A DNA stretch of 64,000 nucleotides from Ancrocorticia populi (lineage in GTDB: Bacteria; Actinomycetota; Actinomycetes; Actinomycetales; Actinomycetaceae): positions 186,001 through 250,000 of the forward strand of contig NZ_QETB01000005.1 in the NCBI RefSeq assembly GCF_003123745.1. The letters are read 5' to 3'. The notes under the pieces were generated by a model that saw only the letters and a list, made by a program, of their open reading frames with translations, was not told where the DNA came from and did not search any database. Position numbers and translations under genes: made by a program. Numbering within the stretch: position 1 is the first letter of the stretch; each line of letters begins with the position of its first letter. This document shows, in pieces, positions 27,177-35,789 of this stretch.

Positions 27177-27893
27177 CTAGATGGACCGCAGCACGGTGAC
27201 CACCCGGCCGAGAATCTCAGCATCGTCAGCGGGGATTGGGGAGTAGGCGGCGTTGCGCGGCAGGAGAGTCAAGTGCCTGCTCGTGCGCGAAAGCACCTTG
27301 ACCGTGGCCTCGCCGTCCAACATGGCGGCAACGATCTCACCGTTTTCCGCGGTCTTCTGGCGCCGTACGATTACCCAGTCACCGTCACAGATGGCTGCCT
27401 CAATCATTGAGTCTCCGCTGACCTTCAGAGCAAAGAGCTCACCGGTTCCGGTGAGCTGGCGAGGGAGCGGGAACACATCTTCAATGTGCTGTTCGGCCAG
27501 AATGGGCTGGCCCGCGGCGATGCGGCCAACTACCGGAACGTTGGAGGCCGGGGGTAGGGAAATGGATTCGTCGCCATCCTGATACTGAATGCGCTCACCG
27601 CGGTCGATCGGAGTGACATTGGGGTAGAAGACACTCTCCGCCACCTCCCCGTTTTGCCGCCCGTAGTTCCTTCCAGCGGCTGTTAGCTCCATGGTGCGTG
27701 GCCTGCGGGCATCACGGATGAGGTATCCCTTGTCGGCTAGGGCGTCCAACTGGTACTTGACCGAGGACGTTGAGGAAAGGCCAACTTCCTCTCCGATCTC
27801 TCGGATGGTAGGGGCGTAGTGGTTACGCAACATATGGTCACGAATGCAGACGAGCATGGCCGCCTGCCGCTTGGTCAGTTTGTCCTTTGCCAT
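27177..27893 (-). CDS. lexA: LexA repressor
   Basis: LexA represses SOS genes and cleaves itself when stimulated by RecA filaments. Starting at ATG 27893 (AGGAAGG about 9 nt upstream) the protein has 238 residues. The winged HTH is at ~25-65 (YAPTIREIGEEVGLSSTSSV). The self-cleavage site is Ala127-Gly128 in IAAGQP, the nucleophile is Ser162 in SGDSM, and the general base is Lys199 in ATVKVL. It has its own promoter with a LexA-like box touching the -35, so it is autoregulated, and it is divergent from a small SOS-type membrane protein gene. Confidence 0.97.
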   Translation of the reverse strand: MAKDKLTKRQAAMLVCIRDHMLRNHYAPTIREIGEEVGLSSTSSVKYQLDALADKGYLIRDARRPRTMELTAAGRNYGRQNGEVAESVFYPNVTPIDRGERIQYQDGDESISLPPASNVPVVGRIAAGQPILAEQHIEDVFPLPRQLTGTGELFALKVSGDSMIEAAICDGDWVIVRRQKTAENGEIVAAMLDGEATVKVLSRTSRHLTLLPRNAAYSPIPADDAEILGRVVTVLRSI

Positions 27894-27952
27894 GGCGAGG
27901 GTCCTTCCTGGATCCAAAAGGTGTGGGAGCCACCTGTTTGACTTCTATTTAT

Positions 27953-27991
27953 AGAGTAATCGCTCAATCGGCGTAGGCCAAACACTTGTTC
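27953..27991 (-). promoter_or_regulatory. lexA promoter with overlapping LexA box
   Basis: On the minus strand the -35 TTGGCC (27976-27981) and -10 TACTCT (27953-27958) are 17 bp apart. GAACAAGTGTTT (27980-27991), one base from the GAAC-N4-GTTC consensus, abuts the -35. Confidence 0.75.
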
Positions 27992-28022
27992 TACCGTGTT
28001 GCGAAGTTTCGAACAAAACTTC

Positions 28023-28051
28023 TGGACACTCGAACGGGTTGGGTGTACTCT
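28023..28051 (+). promoter_or_regulatory. Promoter of the DivS-like gene
   Basis: The -35 TGGACA (28023-28028) and -10 TACTCT (28046-28051) are 17 bp apart. The -10 is identical to that of lexA. Confidence 0.7.
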
Positions 28052-28068
28052 ACAAACAGGTGTTCGAT

Positions 28069-28080
28069 GAACGTTAGTTC
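28069..28080 (+). promoter_or_regulatory. SOS (LexA) box of the DivS-like gene
   Basis: GAACGTTAGTTC is a perfect GAAC-N4-GTTC site. It lies between the -10 and the RBS GAAGGAG, so bound LexA would block the start of the transcript. Confidence 0.85.
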
Positions 28081-28092
28081 GAAGGAGTTGCT

Positions 28093-28380
28093 ATGAGTGT
28101 TCAGCCGCTCGTTGCTGTGGAATCGCCCTTAAGGCTTGTCCATGAAGAAGAGGTTAAGCTACAGCCGCTGCGCATCGTGCGACTTGAGGAGCGCCCTAAG
28201 CCCCGTTCGGGCTTTGACATTGCGTTTAATGTTGCCGCGGCGGTGGTAATCGGGATGGCCTTGCTTGTGCTCGGTATGGTGCTGGCAACGGTGTCTGCTC
28301 CCGATGCCGGCAGTGTCGCTGCCGGACTGACCGATCAGGTGGCACCCTTGGCGGATGTATTTGGTGGTGGCTTAGCCTAA
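28093..28380 (+). CDS. SOS-controlled small membrane protein, DivS/ChiZ position
   Basis: This 95-residue protein has a cytoplasmic N-terminus of ~40 residues rich in Arg and Glu, one membrane helix (residues ~43-66) and a short outer tail. It is divergent from lexA and has a perfect LexA box and a good promoter, the same place held by divS in Corynebacterium and Rv2719c/chiZ in Mycobacterium, which block division during DNA damage. Those proteins also have one membrane helix, but Rv2719c carries a LysM domain that is missing here. I see no motif shared beyond size and topology, so a role as division inhibitor is inference. The RBS is GAAGGAG, 6 nt before the ATG. Confidence 0.85.
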   Translation: MSVQPLVAVESPLRLVHEEEVKLQPLRIVRLEERPKPRSGFDIAFNVAAAVVIGMALLVLGMVLATVSAPDAGSVAAGLTDQVAPLADVFGGGLA

Positions 28381-28405
28381 GGCGGAGGTTTCCCGTGGGG
28401 CTTGC

Positions 28406-28411
28406 TACACT
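28406..28411 (+). promoter_or_regulatory. -10 hexamer of nrdR
   Basis: TACACT ends 7 nt before the ATG at 28419. Confidence 0.45.
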
Positions 28412-28418
28412 TTTGGGC

Positions 28419-28883
28419 ATGCATTGTCCGTTTTGTCGCCATCCCGATTCCCGCGTCATCGATTCCCGTACTACTGATGATGGGCAAGCGATTCGCAGGC
28501 GGAGAGAATGCCCGAACTGTAAGAGACGCTTCTCCACGATGGAGACCGCTAGCCTCATCGTGCTCAAGCGCTCCGGCTCAAGTGAGCCTTTCTCACGTGA
28601 GAAGATCATTGCTGGGGTTGGCAAGGCGTGCCAAGGGCGCCCAGTTGGCGAGGATGATCTCGCGCTCCTAGCCCAAAAGGTTGAGGAGAAGGTGCGCGCA
28701 TCGGGAAGTTCACAGATCGACGCCCACGAAATCGGGTTGGCTATCCTCGAGCCGCTGCGGGAGTTGGACGATATCGCATACCTGCGATTTGCTTCCGTGT
28801 ATTCGAGCTTCGAAACCTTGGATGATTTCGAGGAAGCGATCGAAGAACTACGCCAGCACAAAAGCCAGCAGGCGCAGGACTAA
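28419..28883 (+). CDS. nrdR: Transcriptional repressor NrdR
   Basis: NrdR represses ribonucleotide reductase genes when dATP is high. The 154-residue protein begins with the zinc ribbon MHCPFCRH and [11 protein letters not shown] (Cys3, Cys6, Cys31, Cys34), followed by the ATP-cone domain ([17 protein letters not shown], then [16 protein letters not shown]). The ATG at 28419 fits the family, whose members start M-x-C-P-x-C. A GTG at 28395 in frame has a well-spaced GGAGG and would add 8 residues, so two starts compete. It is next to lexA and its SOS neighbour. Its stop codon interlocks with that of the convergent ligase gene (CTAA). Confidence 0.95.
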   Translation: MHCPFCRHPDSRVIDSRTTDDGQAIRRRRECPNCKRRFSTMETASLIVLKRSGSSEPFSREKIIAGVGKACQGRPVGEDDLALLAQKVEEKVRASGSSQIDAHEIGLAILEPLRELDDIAYLRFASVYSSFETLDDFEEAIEELRQHKSQQAQD

Positions 28884-30835
28884 TCTTCCTTCGTTAGCTT
28901 GCTGAGCCACTGCGTAAACGCTTCCTTAGAGATACCCTTGCCGCGCAGCTCATCTGAGAGATCCTTTTCGCTCTCCTTGCCAGACAGGTTTTCTTGGATA
29001 CCCTCCAGCGATTCGCCGAGCGAGCTGAGCCATTCTTGCAGCTGATCGCGTGTGGCGTTGTACTGCTGGCTGAGGGACGCGGCTAGATTCTCAATCGCGT
29101 TGCTAGCGTTGTCCGTGGCCGCGGTTGCTTTCGCGCGCCATTGGCCCGCAGTGAGCTCGAAGTCTTCTAGCTGCTCGCGAATGGACCGGCGCATGACTTT
29201 GCCAAGCTGGGACCGGGGGAGATCTTCCACTACTGCGATGGAGCGAGGCACGGCGTAATGGGAGAGGCGATCGTATGCCCAGCGCCGCACCATGTCCAGA
29301 TCAACAGTGGTATCGGGCTCTAGAACCAGAGCTGCCACAACGGATTCGCCACGCTCATCATCCGGCATGCCCACAACCGCCACGTCGCGAATGCCAGGCA
29401 TGGCGCGTAGAACGTCCTCAACCTGAGTTGGGTACACATTGAAGCCGCCCTGAATGATCATCTCTTTGGCACGATCGGCCATGACGAGGTAGCCATCGTC
29501 CCACCGGGCCAGATCTCCGGTGCGGAGCCAGCCGTCGTGAAACACGGAGGCGGTTTCCTCAGGCTCACCCAAATAGCCTTGGAAGACCTGAGGGCCCTTG
29601 ACGAGGATTTCTCCGGTACCTTCAGCGTCCTTGGACAGATCGTCAGGATCTGCAACCCGGACCTCGGTGGAGGGGAAGGGTATCCCCAAAGTTGAGGGGC
29701 GGCGCTCGGCGGAAACTGGGGAGCCCGCGATGATGGGGCTGGCCTCAGACATGCCGTAACCCTCAATAATCAGGCCGCCAGTGGCTTCTTCCCATTCGGC
29801 CGCCAGCGTGGGCGAAAGCGCCATGGCCCCTGAAAAGGCCCATCTGATCGATGAGAGATCTGCCGATTGGTCGGATTCGGCAGCCTGAAGCACGCGGGCG
29901 TACATGGGTGCTACCCCGGGGAAGAGCGAGATTGGCCGACGCTTCTGGGCTGCAAGGAATGCTGGGACGTCAAAGTTGGGCAGGATCACCAGCGTTGCTG
30001 CTTGAGAGATCCCGATGCCCAGGATCGTCTGAAGGCCGAAGGCATGGAAGAAGGGGAGAACTCCAGCAAACGTTTCCTTACCGGTCTGGATGCCGTTTAC
30101 CCACAGGGTTGTTTGTGACACATTCGCAACAACGTTGCGGTGGGTCAGCTGAACTGCCTTGGGTACGCCTGTTGTTCCGCCCGTGTGAATGAGGATTGCG
30201 GTTTCATCCAGTTCGGGTGGCTGAAGTACCGTCTCGCGTGGCAGGAGCGGCGCTTTGCTGACAATTCGGTCAAAGGAGAGGATCTCGCTCGGGACGTTGC
30301 CGCGCAGCCGCTGCTTCTGCTCCTTGGCGGCCTTGACGGGGAGCTTAAGAAGCATCCGGGAAGTGAAGGGCAGCGCCACCGAAAGATCGACGGACAGGTA
30401 GGTGCGGCCGCGGAAATCGCAGTCTTCCGTGAGCCGCTCGAGCGTTTGCTCCCACGCAATCACAACGGTGGCGCCGTGGCGCTCCAGCTGTTCGTTGAGT
30501 TCGTTGGCAGGGGCAAGCGGGTTGTGTTCGGCAACTGTGGCACCGAGCGAAAGCACCGCATAGAAGGCCACGATGTGCTGCGGACAGTTCGGCATAATCA
30601 GCCCCACAACGTCCCCGTGCCGCACACCTGCCCGATATAACGCCGCCTGTGCCTTGCGGACCGTGTGCCGCAGCTCGCGATAGGTGAACGTGCGTCCTAA
30701 GAAATCGATCGCAATGCGCTCGGGAAACTCCTCGGTTGAGCGAAAGAGAAACTGGTCGATCGTCTGCGTGACCGGTGGAATCTCGGCCGGGACGCCGGGG
30801 GCGTAATGAGGACGTGCGGCTTCGCTTTGGCTCAT
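28880..30835 (-). CDS. Long-chain fatty-acid--CoA ligase with a C-terminal helical tail
   Basis: This is an ANL-superfamily adenylating enzyme, 651 residues. The P-loop [10 protein letters not shown] lies at ~217-226, the A5 motif [10 protein letters not shown] near 375, and [14 protein letters not shown] near 450. The hinge is [16 protein letters not shown], and the catalytic Lys is in QLGKVMRR near 555. It should activate fatty acids to acyl-CoA. Residues ~570-651 form an extra Gln/Glu-rich helical tail not present in typical FadD proteins. The start ATG at 30835 follows AGGA. It lies downstream of serA with a 55-bp gap. Chain-length specificity is not readable. Confidence 0.9.
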   Translation of the reverse strand: MSQSEAARPHYAPGVPAEIPPVTQTIDQFLFRSTEEFPERIAIDFLGRTFTYRELRHTVRKAQAALYRAGVRHGDVVGLIMPNCPQHIVAFYAVLSLGATVAEHNPLAPANELNEQLERHGATVVIAWEQTLERLTEDCDFRGRTYLSVDLSVALPFTSRMLLKLPVKAAKEQKQRLRGNVPSEILSFDRIVSKAPLLPRETVLQPPELDETAILIHTGGTTGVPKAVQLTHRNVVANVSQTTLWVNGIQTGKETFAGVLPFFHAFGLQTILGIGISQAATLVILPNFDVPAFLAAQKRRPISLFPGVAPMYARVLQAAESDQSADLSSIRWAFSGAMALSPTLAAEWEEATGGLIIEGYGMSEASPIIAGSPVSAERRPSTLGIPFPSTEVRVADPDDLSKDAEGTGEILVKGPQVFQGYLGEPEETASVFHDGWLRTGDLARWDDGYLVMADRAKEMIIQGGFNVYPTQVEDVLRAMPGIRDVAVVGMPDDERGESVVAALVLEPDTTVDLDMVRRWAYDRLSHYAVPRSIAVVEDLPRSQLGKVMRRSIREQLEDFELTAGQWRAKATAATDNASNAIENLAASLSQQYNATRDQLQEWLSSLGESLEGIQENLSGKESEKDLSDELRGKGISKEAFTQWLSKLTKED

Positions 30836-30890
30836 GGATTAATCCTGCCTATCGTTGTAACTGCGTGCCCATTCTATGTGGTTACGGCCC

Positions 30891-32102
30891 CTAGTACTCT
30901 CTCTTCAGAACGCGAAGGCGAATATTCTGTTCGGAATCCGAAAGGTGCTGGACGGTATGCGCGGGCAGCTCTCCCGAGAGATCAGTGACCATGTACCCAA
31001 TCTCACCTGCTGTTGCCAGAATCTGCCGGTTGATGTTGGCCCCGGCAGTCGCGAATACCTGATTGACTCGGGCGAGTGCTCCGGGAGTGTTGTGATGAAT
31101 CCACGCCACCCGATAAAGCGAATCGACCGAAGGGCTGGAAGCAATGTGTGGAAGGTTAACGGAGAGTTCGGTAGCACCCTTGCGCCAGTAATCCATGAGC
31201 TTGCCCGTCACGAAGTATCCGATGGATTCCTGCGCCTCCACGGTAGAACCACCGATGTGCGGAGTGAGTAAGACGTTCGGGAACCTGATAAGTGGCGAAT
31301 CAAAAGGATCACCGTTAGCGTCCGGCTCGTCAGGATACACATCGATGCCCGCTCCAGAGATGGAGCCATCGGCTAGCTTGTCTGACAGCGCGTTGATATC
31401 AACTATCGATCCGCGGGATAGATTGATGAGGATCGCTCCTGGTTTCATCTTGTCCATCTGGTCGCGGCCGAAGAAGTTCCGGTTGGTGGGACGGCCGTCA
31501 ACGTGCAGAGAGACGATATCGGAGCTGGCAAGCAGTTCGTCGAGGCTGCGCAGGCGCCGGGCGTTGCCGATCGCTAGACGCTCGGCGATATCGAAGAAGA
31601 GCACTCGCATGCCCATGGCTTCAGCAAGTACGGACAGTTGGGATCCGATCGATCCGTATCCGACGATACCGAGAGTCTTGCCGCGGACCTCATGTGCGCC
31701 CGCCGCAGACTTCTCCCATACCCGGTCGTGAAGCACGGCATTTTTCTCTGGGAGGTGGCGTGTGAGAGCGATGGCCTCGCACAGCGCTAGCTCAACCACG
31801 GATCGGGTATTTGCATAAGGCGCGTTGAATACGGCGATACCGTATTCATTCGCGGCTTCCAAATCGACCTGGTTCGTGCCGATGCAGTAAGCGCCGATGG
31901 CCACGAGTTCGGGACATGCCTCAATGACCTCGCGTGTTACGGCAGTTTTTGAGCGAATACCAAGCATCTGGACGCCGTCGAGCGCCTTGATCAGCTCTTG
32001 GCCTTGCAGTGCATGATCAATCCGGACGATTTCGTGGTCCGCGCGCGCGAACAAATCATCGGCTGAAACGTGAGGGTTTTCCAAAAGAAGTATGCGTGCC
32101 AC
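30891..32102 (-). CDS. serA: D-3-phosphoglycerate dehydrogenase
   Basis: SerA oxidises 3-phosphoglycerate, the first step of serine synthesis. At 403 residues it is the shorter type with one C-terminal ACT domain (VAWIHHNTPGALARV near 330), which usually confers serine feedback. The NAD motif is GIVGYGSIGSQ near 150. The catalytic Arg (LSRGSIVD), Glu (DVYPDEP) and His (TPHIGGST) are all present. The start is a GTG at 32102 with no clear RBS. It is the E. coli-like type, unlike the longer mycobacterial type with an intervening domain. Confidence 0.93.
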   Translation of the reverse strand: MARILLLENPHVSADDLFARADHEIVRIDHALQGQELIKALDGVQMLGIRSKTAVTREVIEACPELVAIGAYCIGTNQVDLEAANEYGIAVFNAPYANTRSVVELALCEAIALTRHLPEKNAVLHDRVWEKSAAGAHEVRGKTLGIVGYGSIGSQLSVLAEAMGMRVLFFDIAERLAIGNARRLRSLDELLASSDIVSLHVDGRPTNRNFFGRDQMDKMKPGAILINLSRGSIVDINALSDKLADGSISGAGIDVYPDEPDANGDPFDSPLIRFPNVLLTPHIGGSTVEAQESIGYFVTGKLMDYWRKGATELSVNLPHIASSPSVDSLYRVAWIHHNTPGALARVNQVFATAGANINRQILATAGEIGYMVTDLSGELPAHTVQHLSDSEQNIRLRVLKREY

Positions 32103-32157
32103 AGATTAACTCTGCGTGAGCTTGTGCTCAAGAGCAAACGGGCCCGCATACTGGTAC

Positions 32158-34446
32158 CTAGTTCTCAGCTTCCTCCATGCCCTCGGGAAGTGGCGTGGAG
32201 TGGATAACGTGGAGCTGCCGAGTGGGGCGAGTCATGGCCACATAGAGGTTTCCTGGCCCCTCCACAAGGATCTCGCGTGGCTCAATCAGAATCACCACAT
32301 CGAATTCCAGACCCTTCGCCTGGGCTGAATCGATCACGTGAATGCGAGAACTCACATCCGTGCCCTTTGTATTGATACTCCATTGGTCCAGCGCGGAGGA
32401 GTCTACGAGGGAGTCCTTGACCTGCCCTGTGAGAGCTTCAGGGGTAATCACCGCGATGGTTCCGCCGCCGGGTCCGTATTCCCCGTCAAGGAATCGGGCC
32501 CAGTCCGAAACGGCACTGATCGTTGACGGGATAAGGTTCTTGGGCTCTGTGGGCCGTGCGGTAAAGCTACCGCTGATATCGCGAGCCGGGCGGACGCTAC
32601 GCACCGGGAATCCAGCCTCCCCGAGCGTCTTGGATGCGGCACGAAGAACTGTACCGGGTGTGCGATAGGAAATCGTGAGCTCTTCCTCGTGGCTCTGAGG
32701 GGCTAGCCTGCCCAGCAGCTCTTTCCATCCACCCGCCGGCGAACCGACCGGCCGCTGATCCAGATCTCCCACCACAGTGAAGGATCGGGTGGGGCAGCGC
32801 CTGATAAGCATCTCCCACTGCATGGGTGAAAGCTCCTGTGCCTCGTCCACCACAACGTGACCATACGTCCAAGACCTGTCGCTTGATGCTCGTTCGGCGA
32901 GCGTTGACTGCGGGCCGGTAGCTCCCACGCGCTCCGCGAGCAAGTCCGCATCAACGATTCCGCCACCAAGATTCATGGCGCTCATCGTCTCGCTCACGTA
33001 ATCTGAGAGCTCAGCATCTCGAGCTTGCGCGGCCTCCCTCTGATGCTTCTCGAAATCGGTGGAGAAGCTCCCAAGATGCTCAGCAAACTCGTCGATGATA
33101 GCAATATCCGCCTCCGTCACCACGCTGCCTAGGGGACGATATAGCGCTTCTCTTTCCGTCTGAGAGAGCTCGGGGGCAACGCTCGCGAGGCGCGCGGGGT
33201 CAGCAAGGATCTTCTCTAATAGTTGGACAGGGGAGGTGGGTAGCCAGTGTAGGTTGATCTCGCGCCGCGCATCCCGATTGGCCGCTACATCGGCAACGAT
33301 CCACTGGTTATCTTCTAACTCCAGCTCCTTGGCGGTGGCCACCTGACGCGCTAGGTTCTCCACCAACGCCCTTGCGTAGATATCGCGAGATTCGTTGTGC
33401 TTCAGCTCGGACCGGCGCGCCTTCTTCTGGGCCGCTTCCACGTCCCTGCGCCGCAACGTTACCTTCTCCGAATCTATGAGGAAGCTCTTCGAACGTTCGA
33501 GTGGCTTTTCCAGCAATTGAGTGATGGCACGTCCAGCGATGTCCCGCCACAGCAGACTCGACTTGATCTGGTTGGCGAGGGGTGCGTCTTGTCCCGTGAC
33601 CTTGACACCTGGCATGAGACCACCAATGGTGGTGGCCACAACGTCTGATTCGCCGAGTGAGGGCAGGACCTGATCGATGTAGCGCAAGAACGTAGGTGTG
33701 GGGCCAATAACCAGCACACCGGATCGTGAGAGACGCTCGCGCTGGGCATAGAGAAGGTAGGCTGCACGGTGCAATGCCACCGCAGTTTTACCGGTTCCCG
33801 GACCTCCTTGGACCACGAGCACCCCGGTGGAATCGGCCCGGATGATGCGGTCTTGTTCGGCCTGAATCGTGGCGACGATATCCGTCATCTTCCCGTCGCG
33901 CGCCTGACTCATCGCACTCATGAGGGCGCCTTCACCGGTGAGCTCAAGGTCAGAGCTATTCTCTGTCTCAGTGTCGAGGAGTTCGTCCTCGATACCCGTG
34001 ACCTGACGTAGGCGCGTCTGGATGTGCCGACGGCGCACTACGGGCCCGGGTTGGGCGGCTGTTGCCCGGTAGAACGGTTCGGCTTGTGGGGCACGCCAAT
34101 CAAGGAGAAGTATCTCCTGATCCTCATCACGCAGGCCGATGCGGCCGATATGCTCGAGCGAGCCGTCTTGGAAATCGAGTCTGCCCAGAACCAGCCGGTT
34201 CTCTACATTGCGGATACGGCGCAGGTTATCTTCATAGTGGGTGGCGAAAGAATCGCGTTCGGTGCGCGCTCCTGCGCTCTCCAGCTCACTCTGAGTTCGA
34301 ACGCCCGCTAGCCGTTTCTCGTAACCCAGCCGTTGCCGATCAAGCGCATCATAAGCGGAGTCAACGTAGCTTTGCTCACGGGCGATCGCGCGCTCGCGCG
34401 GTTTCGATGTATCCGACAAGACGTTTCCTCTCGATATCCGGGCCAC
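32158..34446 (-). CDS. helD: HelD-like RNA polymerase-recycling ATPase
   Basis: HelD proteins are UvrD-like ATPases that bind RNA polymerase and free it from nucleic acid; some actinobacterial members protect against rifamycins. The product has 762 residues. An N-terminal coiled coil (~15-60) is the secondary-channel arm. LLLDWRAPQAEPFYRAT near 113 is a HelD-specific motif. A Q-motif (IQAEQDRIIR) precedes Walker A GGPGTGKT at 214-221. Later motifs include VVDEAQELSPMQWEM near 515, GDLDQRP near 550 and VAMTRPTRQLHVI near the end. The start may be GTG 34446 or TTG 34419, the latter with AGAGGA upstream. Confidence 0.9.
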   Translation of the reverse strand: MARISRGNVLSDTSKPRERAIAREQSYVDSAYDALDRQRLGYEKRLAGVRTQSELESAGARTERDSFATHYEDNLRRIRNVENRLVLGRLDFQDGSLEHIGRIGLRDEDQEILLLDWRAPQAEPFYRATAAQPGPVVRRRHIQTRLRQVTGIEDELLDTETENSSDLELTGEGALMSAMSQARDGKMTDIVATIQAEQDRIIRADSTGVLVVQGGPGTGKTAVALHRAAYLLYAQRERLSRSGVLVIGPTPTFLRYIDQVLPSLGESDVVATTIGGLMPGVKVTGQDAPLANQIKSSLLWRDIAGRAITQLLEKPLERSKSFLIDSEKVTLRRRDVEAAQKKARRSELKHNESRDIYARALVENLARQVATAKELELEDNQWIVADVAANRDARREINLHWLPTSPVQLLEKILADPARLASVAPELSQTEREALYRPLGSVVTEADIAIIDEFAEHLGSFSTDFEKHQREAAQARDAELSDYVSETMSAMNLGGGIVDADLLAERVGATGPQSTLAERASSDRSWTYGHVVVDEAQELSPMQWEMLIRRCPTRSFTVVGDLDQRPVGSPAGGWKELLGRLAPQSHEEELTISYRTPGTVLRAASKTLGEAGFPVRSVRPARDISGSFTARPTEPKNLIPSTISAVSDWARFLDGEYGPGGGTIAVITPEALTGQVKDSLVDSSALDQWSINTKGTDVSSRIHVIDSAQAKGLEFDVVILIEPREILVEGPGNLYVAMTRPTRQLHVIHSTPLPEGMEEAEN

Positions 34447-34616
34447 AAGGGGTGGGGACCGTGAAAATCCGGTTGTCTATTGTTCCCTCTTTCTCATCCA
34501 CGTTCAATTAGGCCTCTCACATTTCTGTATTTCGCTCACGGCGGGAATGGGAACAAGATGTGCTGAATGCGCACTTTCTCTAGCATGAGACAATGGAGGG
34601 CGAAAGGAGTTTGGTC

Positions 34617-35789
34617 ATGGGTAAATACATCTCGTTTCCTGAGGACCTGCCGGGTCACATCGGCACGTTGGTCCTGAACCTTGTTGACCCAGCGACGGAT
34701 GCCGGATCAATAGCTCGCTTGGTTGCGAGCTCCCTCGGCACACTCGATAGCGAGGTTGCGGCCAACATCGATTCGGATCCACTCATTGACTATCGTGCGC
34801 AGCGCCCATGGGTGAACTACCAGGCTGGCCAGCTCACTGGCATGTGGAGAGAGGGCCTAGCCCTATCCGTTGTTAAAGACGTTGAGGGGACGGAGTTCCT
34901 TCGTCTATACGGATCTGAGCCCGATTTTCACTGGGATTCGTTGGTTGCTGACATGTTGGATGTGGTTGAGCGCTTTGGCGTTCAGTCTATTTACTCTTTC
35001 ACCGCTATCCCCGCGCCCGTTCCGCATACTCGGGCCGCAGACATGATGGTGCGCTCTACTAAGCCGGACGCTCAGTCCGATGGTCTGGATGCCAATTTCT
35101 GGTTCCAGGCATCCTTCGCTGATTACTTGGAGTATCACGCCTCCCGGCTGGATATTCCAATGACGAACGTTGCCGTCCGCGTACCGATGTATCTGGCAGG
35201 TCATCACTATTCGTCCGGTGCAGTGGGCGCACTGTCGATGGTGGGCAAGATCTCGGGGCTGCGTTTCCCCGTAGGGGATTTACAGCATGATGTTGCGCGG
35301 CAAAACGAGCGACTTGTAGAACTTGCAGAGGAGAATCAAGAACTCGGGCAAGTGATCGGGGCGTTTGAGAAGGACTATGACGAAAAGGGCGATACACCCG
35401 GATTCGTCTCCGCACCCGACATGGACTACACGGTCCCGTCTGTGGATGAGATCGGGCGGGCAGCCGAGCAGTTCCTGGCTCAGGTTGATTCGGCCAACGA
35501 ACGCCCTCACGTGGAAAACGAATTCGATCCACAGGGGCTAGCTCGCAGGATCGATGAGATTCGACGAGCCCGTTCATGGCGCTCGGACCAGCAAGATCAG
35601 GGCAGAAACGGGTGGCAGCCGCCATCGGCGCCCCATGCTCAGAGCGGCAAGCCGGACGATACGCCTGAGCCCGAGCAAAAGGATGAGCCCGAATCACAAG
35701 ATGAACAATCCCCCGATGACCCAGATTCGTCTGATTCGGGCAAGGGAAAGCGCTGGGGGCGCCATTCGTGGGGGTTCGGTAAGAACTAG
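34617..35789 (+). CDS. PAC2-family protein
   Basis: This 390-residue protein matches the PAC2 (proteasome assembly chaperone 2) family in its first ~270 residues: LVLNLVDPATDAGSIARLV near 20, VNYQAGQLTGM near 75, and VRVPMYLAGHHYSSGAVGAL near 190. Actinobacterial PAC2 proteins are of unknown role, and I see no proteasome gene in this window. The C-terminal ~100 residues are a Pro/Asp/Glu/Lys-rich disordered tail. The ATG at 34617 has AAAGGAG 7 nt upstream. Its stop codon interlocks with the convergent spermidine-synthase-like gene (CTAG). Confidence 0.88.
   Translation: MGKYISFPEDLPGHIGTLVLNLVDPATDAGSIARLVASSLGTLDSEVAANIDSDPLIDYRAQRPWVNYQAGQLTGMWREGLALSVVKDVEGTEFLRLYGSEPDFHWDSLVADMLDVVERFGVQSIYSFTAIPAPVPHTRAADMMVRSTKPDAQSDGLDANFWFQASFADYLEYHASRLDIPMTNVAVRVPMYLAGHHYSSGAVGALSMVGKISGLRFPVGDLQHDVARQNERLVELAEENQELGQVIGAFEKDYDEKGDTPGFVSAPDMDYTVPSVDEIGRAAEQFLAQVDSANERPHVENEFDPQGLARRIDEIRRARSWRSDQQDQGRNGWQPPSAPHAQSGKPDDTPEPEQKDEPESQDEQSPDDPDSSDSGKGKRWGRHSWGFGKN

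Noticed and set aside
32158-34446. UvrD/Rep DNA helicase
   Set aside because: The N-terminal coiled-coil arm and the DWRAPQAEPFY motif are typical of HelD, not UvrD.
34447-34592. Rifamycin-associated element upstream of helD
   Set aside because: I see no suitable long inverted repeat in the gap.
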